DNA of 64,000 bases from assembly GCF_029784135.1 (NCBI RefSeq), contig NC_073746.1, positions 301,203,949 to 301,267,948 on the forward strand, written 5' to 3'. This document shows, in pieces, positions 43,687 to 54,687 of this stretch. Within the stretch, counting starts at the first letter, position 1. The number at the start of each line of letters is the position of its first letter. This DNA is from Toxorhynchites rutilus septentrionalis (lineage: Eukaryota; Arthropoda; Insecta; Diptera; Culicidae). Both the position numbers and the translations under genes were made by a program. The notes beneath the pieces were generated by a model. It saw only the letters and a list, made by a program, of their open reading frames with translations, was not told where the DNA came from and searched no databases.

Positions 43687-45493
43687 ACAACTCGTATAGG
43701 CCGATTGCAATGTTATCCTGTATTCGTAAATTGTTAGAGAAAATGATTCTACTTCGATTGGACAAGTGGGTCGAAACGAACAATTTGCTGTCAAATACGC
43801 AGTTTGGCTTCCGCCGAGGTAGAGGGACAAATGATTGTCTCGCGCTGCTATCTTCTGAAATCCAAATCGCATTTGCTCGCAAAGAACAAATGGCTTCCGT
43901 TTTTCTCGATATCAAAGGGGCATTTGATTCAGTTTCCATGGAAATTCTCTCAGAGATGCTTCATAATCGTGGACTTTCACCAATTCTCAATAATTTCCTG
44001 TACAATTTACTGTCAGAAAAGCACATGTTTTTCTCTCATGGCAGCTCGAAATCTTCTCGTTACAGTTTTATGGGCCTACCACAAGGCTCCTGCCTAAGCC
44101 CCCTCTTGTACAGTTTTTACGTCAATGATATGGATGATTGTCTAACTAGAGACTGCACGCTGAGACAACTTGCTGACGATGGAGTTATTTACATCACGGG
44201 TACTAATCCCGTCGCTCTGCAAAAGTCGTTGCAAGATACCCTGAACAATCTGTTCACGTGGGCCCACAAGCTGGGTATCGAATTCTCTACGGAGAAAACT
44301 GAAATGGTCATTTTTTCTAGGAAGCACGAACCCGTGTATATTTTGATTCTAAGTGTACCTGGGGGAGACACATTGCGTATTTGAAACAGAAATGCCAGCA
44401 AAGAATCAATTTTCTCCAAACAATAACCGGAACATGGTGGGGTGCCCATCCAGGAGACCTCATTCAGTTGTACAAAACAACGATATTATCAGTGTTAGAA
44501 TATGGCAGTTTTTGCTTCCGATCAGCTGTCATTTTTGATCTGTCCATGCGACAAAAAATCCATGGAATCCCAGATCACCTACGCTCCGATTCTATTCCGC
44601 CGATATTTTCGGCAGAATATGGGAAAGTTAGATCTGATAAAATGTTCTTTACTGACGGTTCATTCATAAACGGGTTCACTGGCTTCGGCATCTTCAATGA
44701 AAATTCCAGTGCCTCTTTCAAACTCAAAGATCCTTGTTCCGTGTATGTCGCTGAACTGGGTGCGATATATTACGCATTAGGGATCATTGAAACATTGCCC
44801 ATCGACCACTATTTTATTTTTTCAGACAGTCTCAGCTCAATAGAGGCAATCCGCTCAATGAAAGTTGATAAACGCTCATCTTATTTCCTAACAAGAATAA
44901 GACAACTATTGAGTGTTTTGGTCGAAAAATTATTCAAGATTACCTTAGCATGGGTTCCCTCTCATTGCTCGATTCCGGGGAATTAGAAAGCGGACTCGCT
45001 AGCTAAGGTGGGCGCTTCAGAAGGCACACTTTTTGAAAGGCAAATTGCTTATAATGAATTTTTCCACATTCCTCGTCAGTATACGCTCGTAAGTTGGCAG
45101 CGCATGTGGAGTGGAGATGAGTTCGGTCGTTGGTTACACACGATTATCCCTAAGGTCTCGACGAGTGCATGGTTCAAGGGATTGAATGTAGGTCGTGATT
45201 TCATTCGCGTGATATCTCGGCTTATGTCCAATCACTACAACCTAAACGCGCATCTCTATCGCATTGGGCTCGCAGCAAACAATCTTTGTGATTGTGGCGA
45301 TGGCTACCACGACATCGAGCATGTTGTCTGGTCGTGTATCCGGTTCCATGCTGCTCGCTCTCAGCTCTCTAGAGCACTGAGAGCAAAAGGCAGACAATCG
45401 GATATCCCCGTCCGGGATATCTTAGGTAGCCGTGATCCTGATCTTCTGCTTCATCTATACCTATTCCTCAGAAACGCCGATGTCAACGTTTAA
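43632..45493 (+). pseudogene. copy B ORF2 fragment: RT, RNase H, C-terminal zinc motif
   Basis: Open from the inverted junction to 44333 (RT motifs SYRPIAML, FGFRRGRGT, FLDIKGAFD, GLPQGS, LADDG). It is then frameshifted by a 64-bp deletion and open again 44381-44986 (RT thumb, RNase H FFTDGS, AELGA, FSDS). An in-frame TAG lies at 44984-44986, exactly where copy A has one. The same frame is open to 45493 with CDCG..YHDIEH..W.C. The 327-bp deletion near 44527 preserves the frame and has CTG microhomology at the junction. Confidence 0.9.
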
Positions 45494-46564
45494 TGATGTT
45501 TCCTTCGTTGTGTCCCCGTTTCATATCCCTCCTATCCAAACGATAAACTTTTACTTAGTCGCGGCAATACATACACACACTCTTTACAGATACACGGGCC
45601 AAAGGTTGTGCAGTCCACTGATCATTCAACAAGAGCCAAAGGTTGTACCGCTTATGACAACTCTACACGAGCTGATGATTGCGCCGGCTAGTGACCATTC
45701 TATCCTGGATTCCTCGAGTCGAGAAAGACGCTCCACGCTAGATATGGGGTACAGACCATGGGGGCGTTGCTGATTAATGGTCAGCTGCATCCCAATAGAA
45801 AGTATCCCGTGTCGGGCACACGTACAGAGCATCGAAAACTGCGACATACCAATTATGAGAACACTTGTAATACTAACCTCGAGCCAACCGCGAGTAATCG
45901 GTTACATATTATTAACATAGTTGTAAGCAAACATTGTCGAAATATTGAACTCCCGGCCCCGTTAGGCTGACGCCATATGAGCCTTAATAAAAATATATAT
46001 TTTGGATGAAAAAAAATCAAAAAAATATGTTCGAATTTCAACAATGACAGAGTTACAGAACTTTTTTTTTTGTTTCGGACTCTGTTGCTTCAAACTGGCT
46101 TTACATTAGAAAGTACGATACGGAAGACGATTCTGGTGCTTTCATTTGTAAGATGAGATAATTTAGTACAGGATATAGTAGTGGAACAACTAAATTAGTG
46201 AATTTTAATAACATTTTGGAAGTGAAACACTTAAAAGTTATTAATTTTTCATGTGTTATTATTAATTTTATCCTAAAACTTTATATTAAACTAGATTGTT
46301 TCTATCAATTAAAATGAAGTTCTCTAACCACTCCACAATTTGTTCTTTGACGCTCAACTTCTATCTTCCTCATTTTGGCTGCAATATCGATGTAAACAAT
46401 TCCTGGTGAAAATTCAAGCAAAATCTTCAAAAATCACAATTTTTACCCCACTGTACATGTAATAGCCACTTAAACTTCACCTAAACGTTGAAAGGTTACA
46501 TTTCTCCATGAAATAAGCCATATTTTAAATATAAAAAAAATTTACAAACTAAATATAATCGAAT

Positions 46565-46626
46565 CCAAAATTGTATATAATCGAATCACATATAATCGAG
46601 TCTGTATATAATCGAGTCCGTTCTGT
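46565..46626. repeat. pogo-like subterminal repeats and end
   Basis: Four 'tataatcgaatc/gagtc' words are followed by CGAGTCCGTTCTG and TA. This resembles the right end of the compound unit but differs at the tip (CAGAACGG versus CAGGTCGG on the complement). It probably belongs to a different subfamily. Confidence 0.6.
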
Positions 46627-46796
46627 ACTATATTCTATTAGTCATTTGATACCAATATTAATATTGAGTGGATTGCAAAAAATACATAGTCGACCATTTT
46701 GTGGCGGCGACCTTTTCGAATTTATGTTGTTCATAGTGTAGTGTATTCTTCAAATCAAGAGTTTCAGCAAATGCGGCGGCCAAATTGAATTTTTCA

Positions 46797-47180
46797 GGAT
46801 CATGGAATACGCAGTTTTATAATGACAGTAGAGTTAAATGTAGGTTAAAATTTCATATCAATCATTCAACAGGAACAGGACTACCAATTCTTCATCCTAC
46901 TTCGGACTTGTACTCTGACGATTCTCATAGTATACTGCCTCTTATTGGACTGCGCGAATTACAGACTGTAAAATTTATTCACAGCGTTATTAATGACAAT
47001 AATATCCATCACAACCTGACAATACCTACAGCAAATCACCAACACTCCACACGACAAGCCCAAAATTTAATGCGAAGTCGGACAACAACCAAAGTTGCTC
47101 AACAGCGCATTTTGTTTTATGGACCGTCCCGTTTCAATGCTTCAACACCGGAAATCCGAGCAATAACACGTTCATAAATT
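46797..47180 (+). pseudogene. 3' tail of a non-LTR retrotransposon ORF2
   Basis: The frame ends at 47177 and reads ..ILPLIGLRELQTVKFI.., IHHNL.., TRQAQNLMRSRTTTKVAQQR and FYGPSRFN. This follows the pattern of the last 100 residues after reverse transcriptase in CR1/Jockey/L2-like elements (..RTxxxxxSFxxxGPxxWNxLP..). No RT core is present, so it is a 5'-truncated copy. It differs from both other retrotransposon families in the window. Confidence 0.55.
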
Positions 47181-47540
47181 GAAGCTATACCTAAAATCGA
47201 TCATAAGAGTTTTCCTAGTATAGATTTCGGTCAACCACAATAATCCACCTCAGTGTTTAGCTTTCTTATTTTTGTATACTTGCCAGTTTTTCTTATAATC
47301 TTGTACAATCTATGCTTTATATTCAAATTTTTGTTGTTTATATTTATCTTTTTTACTATGTTATATTCTTATAGTATATTGGATCCCTTAAAAGAAATAC
47401 TCTTTCACTGGGATCCATACATCTTTGCTTTACATGTTATTGTCCGCTCACCTCGTTCCTAAATATCTTGTTTTGTCCTGTGGAATTGTAAATTGTTTTA
47501 AAAAAAAATTTTTTTTCAGCAAAAAATAATTGGTGCCCAA

Positions 47541-47760
47541 CTTTTCTTCTTCTTCTTCAATGGCACTAACGTTCCTAGAGGAACTTCGCCGTCTCAACGT
47601 AGTATTACTTGCGTCATTTTTTATTAGTACTTAGTTGAGATTTCTATGCCAAATAACACGCCTTGAATGCATTCTGAGTGGCAACCTCTAGAATACGCGT
47701 GATCACAGTGCAAGTCGGAGGAAATTTCTTTGAAGAAAAATTCCCCCGACCAGAACGGGA
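47541..47760 (-). mobile_element. tRNA-SINE fragment lacking its head
   Basis: On the minus strand it matches the body of the SINE at 57119-57381 ('gttgagacggcgaagttc' versus 'gctgagacggcaaaagttc', 'gtgatcacgcgtattctaga' and so on) and ends in a GAA-rich tail (47541-47558 on the plus strand). The tRNA-like head, including the B box, is missing. Confidence 0.8.
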
Positions 47761-48243
47761 AAACTGCCGGGGTGCTCAACTCTAGGATTCTCGAATAAGG
47801 GTTTCTTCGAGATGGGGGTGAGTGGAGGGGAAAAAAAGTAAAGTAAAAAAAGTAACTGGGTCAATTTTTTATTAATCTGGGACAGCCCAACAAACATTCA
47901 AACATACATAAAAACAGGTCAAGCTGAATGAAACCATTCAAAAAGTAATTAGTTGTTTGGGGACTGCGGCCATCTTGAAATTGGATTTTTCATTATCTGC
48001 TATGTTCTACCAGTCGAGAACTTTCTTCTGATACATTTTTGGGCATTTTTCATAAACAACTGCATTCTATTAATCAAGCCCCTTCTTTTGATACCCATAT
48101 TAGCTATTCAATATAGAATTATTATACAAATTTTTCAAAATTTCCGAAAATCAAAAATAAAATACTCCGGATAATCGAGTCTAAAATTTCGGATAATCGA
48201 ATCCCGGATAATCGAGTCTCCGGATTAACGAGTCCGACCTGTA

Positions 48244-48682
48244 CAGAGTGTCCGAAATATGAGGCTGTACGAAATATGATTCAGAACGGTAGGGATAGTG
48301 GGGCAAATTGGTCAGTGAGTGCAAAGTGGTCATCTGCTTGTTTGGTAGTATAACTATTGACACCGTATTGATAGGCATCTTATGTTTGAAGAATTCAATG
48401 ACTTTTGAGTCACCCTGTACTTCAGTAGAGCTGTCGCATGTCGAAATATAAATAAAAACAGAAATTGCTCTCTCGATAGTCATTCGGCCGTAATTCTATG
48501 CGCATGGTATCCAAGGAATTTCTCGTGAAATTTAGTTTATTCAATCTGATATGTTGGACAAATCATCAGTTTGGACGACTGTTCACATATTCTAGGAGAG
48601 GTTAAAAGATATTTTGTTCAATCCCAGCGATTAATTAACATTGAAATTACTTTGATGTTTAGGGGCATAGGTGCATAATGAC
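48244..48682. other. unassigned
   Basis: No supported gene or repeat. Confidence 0.3.
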
Positions 48683-48686
48683 TTAA

Positions 48687-49519
48687 GGGGGAAACAGAAT
48701 GCCGCGCTATGCGTCGCGTCGTGACAATTGTGCTTTGACACTTCATTTTAAATATGAGTGTTTCCATTTAGTCGAACACAATAATGCGTTGCGTCATTAG
48801 CATCGTTGTACTAAACGCTAACATTTGTTCTAAACTGCTTGCGCCGAATTCGCGATGACAGTGGCATGGTGTCGACGTCTGGTGGCAACTTCAAATTAGG
48901 GCCATAATTTGGGTCCCGAACTCGTTAGTGTAATCTCTATCAGATTAGAAGACACGAAGCCGGTTTTTAAATTCTAAAATTTGAATGAAAATTTTCACAT
49001 CATGTTATTTGATTACATGAAACACGTGTTTCTGACTTTCATTCAACCACATGGCTAAACTATTCCAACATTTATGCTGAATTTTTTCATCATTATATAG
49101 AGTTGTCTTCATAAAGAATTTTCGTATGAGACTTTTTCAGCACCTGCAAACAAAAATGTTCATTTAAATAGAATACCAGTTTGATATGGAAAAGCTAATT
49201 TCATTCATAATTTAATTTTGAAAACATGTTCATTCCGACTGCAAATCAGCTATTCTTTCACGCTCCACTAAACTAGTAAACGAAGCTCGATATGTCGGAT
49301 ATGTCAATGTGTTGTTTCTAAAAACATTCAACTGATCCGTGGACACAACAAGATTTTCATACGACTTTTATTTTGTTTTTGTTTACATGACAAGTGGTGA
49401 CGCGAATGCTAGATTGTGACTGCAAATCAACAGACTGCGTCGGGCGAATGTTTTAGTACAAAACGCAAGCAATGACAGCTGATGAGAAGCAACGCATAAC
49501 GCGGCATTCTGTTTCCACC
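48687..49519. mobile_element. MITE with 30-bp inverted repeats
   Basis: 833 bp with left end GGGGGAAACAGAATGCCGCG.. and right end ..CGGCATTCTGTTTCCACC. It is flanked by TTAA (48683-48686) and TTTA (49520-49523), so a TTAA target with one change is possible. It contains the R4 repeat shared with 31875-32075. Non-coding. Confidence 0.82.
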
Positions 49520-49523
49520 TTTA

Positions 49524-49740
49524 CAATGTTCTGTTTACTAAAGCATATATACCACATCATATTCTACTCTAGAAGAGGTTCCTTTTGTGGCTTTGACTCT
49601 GGAAAAATATGCTTCTCCATCTAAACAAAGCCACATTATGCAGAACGTTATGTATAATATTTCTTGCAACGTTTTTGTATGCATGAGAAAATTTGAATTG
49701 AGACTCTAGATGAATAGACCAGGGTTGTTTCATATGTGTA
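49524..49740. other. unassigned
   Basis: Short AT-rich spacer; nothing recognised. Confidence 0.3.
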
Positions 49741-49741
49741 C

Positions 49742-50260
49742 CTTAGGGTGGCAATGGGTGTATGAAAAAAAAAATCATCGAATTTCAAAAACCGACCATG
49801 TACTCTTAATTTATTGGCCCAAAAAAAGAGACTGTGCAAAGTTTCAGCTCAATCGGACATAATTAGGGGTGCCTCAAAGCGCTCAAAGTTTTGATTTTTT
49901 GATCCTCGAAAATCTTCCAAGGGGGGAGTAAAGGAAATTTGGAAAATCGAAATTTTAATTTCGAGTCCAAATGACTTAAAAATGCACGAAACGTCGATAT
50001 CTGGTGTCATCCCGAAAAAAATTTAATTCCTAGAAAGTTCCTGTAGAACCTTTCATTACAGGGATATTTTGGTCTGAATAAAAAATTGCCTCTTCGTCTT
50101 TTACGATAAATAGTTGAACAAACAATGATCGCACCACAAACCGAAAAGCAGTCATGAAAACTCCAATAAATTTCATATAAGTTAAATTTGTTGCTTTGAC
50201 GAATGTTTAAATTATATTATATCGATTTTGAAAAAGTTCCAAAACAGGTTTTCATGCGTC
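49742..50260. repeat. MITE fragment joined to a 5.7-kb-type repeat
   Basis: 49742-50025 resembles the arms and inner part of the 37352-38110 element ('tttcagctcaatcggac', 'gcctcaaagcgctcaaagtt', 'acgaaacgtcgatatctggt'). From about 50025 the sequence instead aligns with 5645-5905. The junction lies inside 'aaaaaaatttaattccta'. Confidence 0.5.
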
Positions 50261-50339
50261 TCATAAATGTGAACATCAAGAAATACTTCCGACAATCAAA
50301 CAAGAAACCTTTATTTTAAAATTCCAAATTTTGTTCAGT

Positions 50340-51180
50340 TTATTCATGTTTTAAAACAGTTTTTTTCCACGATTGCCCGCGGCAGACTCGTTGCATTCGA
50401 GCTGAACTCTCCCTCTCAAGTGTCCATTTCACAAAACACGACCCAACAATGGCAAAACATTGTGAGAAACCAGTTGACGCAAATGAAGTCATTGCTCCCG
50501 GGAAAAAGTGCATATGTATTTCCACCAGCCGGCACAGGACTGGATGGTGCGCATACGGGAACGGCAATGTATGCGGTGGGACCCATTATGGATGTTTGTG
50601 CATACATCAGCGCCCACCATTCTCCAACAAGTGGGTGTGCTCAACCCGTAACAACAAGATAAATCCATTTGTTTCGTCACCGTCGCCACCGTTTCCGAGT
50701 AGTAACAGCTTTCATTCGCTATTTGAGAAGTGCTTTTTTTACGCCCTGCTTTGAGTCCTTTTCCCAAAACCACTCTCAGGCGAGTCACGCCAAGGAAATG
50801 ATGCTGAGATAGAGGATGTGAAATTGTCCCATCCAGTGCCGCCGGAAAGTGAAGTGAAGTATAGGCAACAATGTTCGCTTCCGCAGCCTTCAGAAGACAC
50901 TTCGCTTTGTTGCGGGTGAAATGCATCAAAAACTCGTGGGTGTAGCCACTCATAATTCTCCGAATCGATATTGACACACATTGAGCAGATGCGATAATAC
51001 AAACTTGCACTGCTTGAATATTCATCGCCGGAACCTCGCCAAACCATGCTGATCATGGCAAGTAGGGGGATTCAAAATTCTGCAAAAACTCAATTAAACT
51101 TATCGTTCCTAAGTGGAATGTTCGGCCACGAAACGGACTCAGCGCAATCACTCACATCCGTCATCACACCGAAACAACAA
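50340..51180. other. GC-richer region upstream of candidate receptor exon
   Basis: Composition rises above the flanks. A plus frame from ATG 50449 (CAACAATGG context) opens 101 codons with eight cysteines in the first 65 residues. An overlapping frame from 50420 and a 178-aa minus frame (51025-50489) are also open. None has a domain I recognise. It could hold upstream exons of the gene at 51271, but I cannot choose a frame. Confidence 0.3.
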
Positions 51181-51270
51181 CAGCAAAATTGAAGCAAAAA
51201 GCAACGCCATGCAAATCAACTAATTTGTCATTCATTATCCTAATTTTCGCTATCCTTTCACTCGTTTCAG

Positions 51271-51472
51271 CACACACACACACCCATAGCCCCAGACAAA
51301 ACATGGAGACGCTGTACACCGGACACATACACGGTTTCCCGCCGGCGGCAAACGTCTCGTACGGTTCACTGAGCGCGAGCTGGGGCTCCCAGGGAGGACT
51401 GATTGCGCTGGGAGTTGTCCTGGGAAGTTCGGTCAGCCTGGTTGGGTTGGCGTTTGCCTTCATCACGTACAG
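51271..51472 (+). CDS. candidate exon with a membrane segment (GPCR TM1-like)
   Basis: Bounded by a strong acceptor (pyrimidine-rich 'tatcctttcactcgtttcag' to 51270) and a consensus donor, CAG|GTGAGT, at 51472/51473 (phase 1 in, phase 2 out). The frame reads CA-HTHTH.., METLYTG from ATG 51303, NVSYGS (an N-glycosylation site), then the hydrophobic run GLIALGVVLGSSVSLVGLAF and AFITY. An Asn-glycosylated segment followed by a Gly/Ser-rich helix ending in 'FITYR' resembles the entry to TM1 of family B or adhesion-type receptors. That family call is an inference. ATG 51303 could instead be the start codon. Confidence 0.45.
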
Positions 51473-52198
51473 GTGAGTCCCGCTCGTCATTTATTCATCT
51501 CATGGAATGCCATGCCATCCGATGGGCGAAGCTGGTGGAGGTGGATGAGACGAGCGCTTCGCTCATGTGAGAAAAACGTGACAATTGGCCGCTAGCCAAC
51601 AGGGAGGTCTCCATTCAAATTTGCGTCAAATAGTTTTTTTTTCGAGTCGAATGAAAATCGCAAATCGTCCAATTCACCCCTACTCAACTGAGGTGAGGTG
51701 ACTATATCAAGTTATTTTTGTTTTTTTCAATTTCTTCAAATTATGCACCAATTTTAAAACAATGATAATTCTAGAATATTTAACACCATTACGTGTTCCC
51801 CCTTTTAGGACATTGGGCTCAAGACTTTTAGAACTTTTGATAAACTCTCGCTGCTTCCAACGTTACGAGATTATTTGTAGGTCTTAGTGCCTCTTCCTTT
51901 GACTAATAGTTTAGGATGTAATGAACTGGCTTGGGAAATAAAACTATAGGTAAGGTTTAAGTTCAATATAGAGGAATGCCCAGAAAGTTCGTGCCAATTT
52001 ACACGATAAATCAAAAACATCATTTTTTAGGAAAACATACATCTAATCAAATGATAATGCTTTGAATGTATAGTTTAAATTAATTGTATCTCGCCATGAA
52101 CAATTTCAAGACAGCGACCATTTGGCGAAAAAGTATCTCTGATTGGCTATGATTCAAAGACTTGTTGTTTTACAGACGTTTATAAATATTCATTATGA
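51473..52198. other. unassigned; presumed intron start
   Basis: Follows the donor at 51473. GC-richer to about 51600, then AT-rich. No repeat recognised. Confidence 0.35.
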
Positions 52199-52434
52199 TA
52201 AGGGGCTATCCACATACCACGTGGACAGAAAAAGCATGATTTTAGACACCCCCTCCCCCTCCGTGGACAAGCGTGGACATTCCTTATACCCCTCCCCCTG
52301 TTGTCCACGTGGACATTCCACCGGTTTTGAGGAAAAAAATCAAGAAATACTATTTTTTCGTTTAAATTTCATTTCAAGCTTGTTTCTATTTTCTATTCCA
52401 TATGTTTATTGATAAAAATTATAGCCTTACCTTA

Positions 52435-52570
52435 TATTTTTTCCGTTCAATTTTTGTTTTAATGTTGAAAGATAGATAAACAAATAGTGATATAATAGAT
52501 GGTAAAAATATTCTTTGTATTACTTTTTCGGAGTTCGAAGAAACGTCCGAAATTCGTGTATCTATCCCCG
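52435..52570. mobile_element. M1 MITE right-end fragment
   Basis: 'ccgttcaatttttgttttaa', 'gatataatagatggtaaaaa' and 'gaagaaacgtccgaaattcg' match 43150-43265 of M1d. The terminal GAATACCC is lost. Confidence 0.7.
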
Positions 52571-53178
52571 TTAATCTGATCGAGTCAAATCCTATCGGAT
52601 TGTACAAATGTTGCAACCTTGAAATGCAGAATGCCAAAGTTTATTTCGTTCGGATTGCGTTATGTCAAATCCGATCGGGTTCCGTAATATGGGTTTATAT
52701 GTAGTGCATGCATTGTTGCATGCATGTTTTTCGTGATGTTTCGTTTCTCATGAACGGTGATTTTCGACATCTGTAGCGAATCTACTAATTCATGTGCATC
52801 AAGGATTATTTTTTTATTTTAATTAATCAGCAGTAGCAGCATGAACTTTCCAGACAACTCAAAAGAAGTGTATTACAAAAATTACCAGACATCAATGAAG
52901 AGCAACATCATTGCAAGAAATAGATTTCCAGAGATACGGCCCGTGGAAGAACTTGTTGTTCGTTCACTCAGAAATCCTTGAGAGTTCTCGAAAAAAAAAA
53001 CCAACAGTTTTGTCATCAAGAGCAAAAGCTGAATTCAACCCGCACTTAAGTCGTGATTTTTAATACTACAACATTCTTTGTGTTATTAGGTGTCTTTATC
53101 CTGAAGGATTTAATGGCCCTCTATTACCGATTGGAATAAATTGATGGATCCTAGTTCATGTGCGTTACCTTCAGAATA

Positions 53179-54470
53179 AAGGGTGTGTCACATCAAATTG
53201 CATCACGGAAAAAACGCTGTAGAAATTTAATTTTTAGGAATTATCTCATTTTCAGCTTCCGCTTATAAGAGTGTACAGATCACGTTGGCCATGCTTCACT
53301 GTCAATTTTTCGTAAATTTGGAAAAATGTCGTCGAAAGAAAAAGAGCGTCGTGAATTAATCCTGTGCACTCATTTCGAGAATCCGGAGTTGTCACATCGG
53401 GACATCGGTAAGATGCTGGGAATCGTCCAATCCACGGTCAGCAGAGTACTAAAACGATACTTCGAGAACCTAACCATCGACCGGAAGGTGAAGAACGGCA
53501 AAAATGGATGCTCCGTCAGTGTAAAAGATCACAAGCGCGTAGTTAAGCAGTTTAGAAGTGATCCGAGAAGTTCGGTCCGGGATGTCGCCAATAAGCTGAT
53601 TCGTCAAGTTCATTCGTCTAGCGTACCAAGCAGCGGGAGAGCCTGCGTACATATAAGGTTCAGAAGGCTCCTAACCATGACGAAAGGCAAAACATGGTGG
53701 GGAAGACGCGAGCCCGGAAGCTGTACACCGAAATGCTGACGAAGCCGCATTGCCTGGTAATGGATGACGAAACCTACGTCAAAGCGGACTTTCGTCAGCT
53801 GCCGGGCCTGTTGTTCTTCTCCGCAGAGGACAAATTCAGCGTTCCGGAGGAGTTTCTCAAGCAGAAACTATCCAAGTTTGCCAAAAAGTACATGGTGTGG
53901 CAAGCGATCTGCTCTTGCGGAAAGCGGAGCGCCCCCTTCGTGATGACCGGCACGGTAAACGGGCAGGTTTACCTTAAGGAGTGCCTACAGAAGCGCTTAC
54001 TACCACTATTGAAGCAGCACGAGGGCCCGACCATCTTCTGGCCGGATCCCGCTTCGTGCCACTATTCAAAGGACGTGTTGGAGTGGTACGAAGCCAACGG
54101 AGTCACCTTCGTGCCAAAGGAAATGAACCCGCCCAACGCGCCGGAGCTTCGCCCAATAGAGAAATATTGGGCGATTATGAAGCAGGCCCTCCGGAAGAAC
54201 CCAAAAGTTGTCAAATCGGCGGCGGACTTCAAGAGAAAATGGATTTCTGTTCAAAAAAAACTACAACCTGACGTTGTACAGAACCTTATGGACGGGGTAA
54301 AAAGGAAGGTGCGAGCATACGGGCTTGGGCTCAAAGTATGAATGAAAAGAAAATGCCAAAAGTTGTTTAATAGTTTTTATTTTACTGTCTAAAATTTTCA
54401 AAAGGATCGGTCTACTGGGCGAATTTCTACAGCGTTTTTTCCGTGATGCAATTTGATGTGACACACCCTT
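53179..54470 (+). mobile_element. Tc1/mariner DD37E transposon, copy 2
   Basis: 1292 bp with perfect outer ends AAGGGTGTGTCACATCAAAT.. and ..ATTTGATGTGACACACCCTT, flanked by TA at 53177-53178 and 54471-54472. It has the same family and almost the same sequence as copy 1. Confidence 0.93.
53326..54341 (+). pseudogene. DD37E transposase with one frameshift
   Basis: Starts at ATG 53326 (MSSKEKERREL..). A 1-bp deletion near 53600 relative to copy 1 shifts the frame; the downstream frame is open to TGA at 54339-54341. It keeps the catalytic motifs LVMDDETY, FWPD and RPIEKYW with 37-residue spacing, and the full C-terminus that copy 1 lacks. The first open piece runs to 53739, so the break is the only visible lesion. 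Confidence 0.9.
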
Positions 54471-54687
54471 TACACATTTCAGGAAAGAGTTTCAAAAAAT
54501 CGTGTAAATACAAAACAAATCTCATTCAATTTTGACTATTAACTTAAATGTTTTACTTTAAAAAATACTTAACGTGTCCACGTGGACATTATCAAAAGCC
54601 CCTCCCCCCTCATCGTGGACAAACGTGGACATTTTCGTAACTCCTACCCCCCTAAAGTTGTCCACGTGGTATGTGGACAGCCCCTAA

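Larger units (their letters stand above)
43560..46025 (+). mobile_element. I-group retrotransposon copy B, 5'-truncated with fold-back
   Basis: Flanked by the duplication atatgttcgaa at 43549-43559 and 46025-46035. Element-sense sequence starts at about 43625 and runs through RT, RNase H, C-terminus and 3' UTR. The first 60 bp or so (about 43571-43623) are an inverted copy of 43634-43686. Two internal deletions relative to copy C occur at about 44334 (64 bp) and 44527 (327 bp). Confidence 0.92.
43466..46450. repeat. repeat R2, copy split by I-group copy B
   Basis: 43466-43559 and 46036-46450 together match 15225-15565. The split position has an 11-bp duplication belonging to copy B. Confidence 0.8.
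43305..48241. mobile_element. compound unit with pogo-like ends
   Basis: Left end TA (43303-43304) then CAGGTCGGACTCGATTATCC. The right end has three 'ggataatcgagtc'-type repeats, then CGAGTCCGACCTG before TA (48242-48243). Inside are repeat R2, I-group copy B, another pogo-like end at 46565-46626, a retrotransposon tail and a SINE fragment. The matching outer ends suggest one original element enlarged by insertion, but two adjacent partial elements cannot be excluded. Confidence 0.6.
52202..54684. mobile_element. Harbinger-like MITE with nested DD37E transposon
   Basis: Ends GGGGCTATCCACATACCACG and CGTGGTATGTGGACAGCCCC (about 26-bp inverted repeats) are flanked by TAA at 52199-52201 and 54685-54687. 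A 3-bp TWA target fits PIF/Harbinger. 'gtggaca' words recur near both ends. The interior holds an M1 right-end fragment and the second DD37E element. Apart from these it is about 1.1 kb and non-coding. Confidence 0.82.

Noticed and set aside
50489..51025. 178-codon minus-strand open frame
   Set aside because: No recognisable domain, and it overlaps two plus-strand frames in a GC-richer region; the plus-strand splice-framed exon nearby is better supported.
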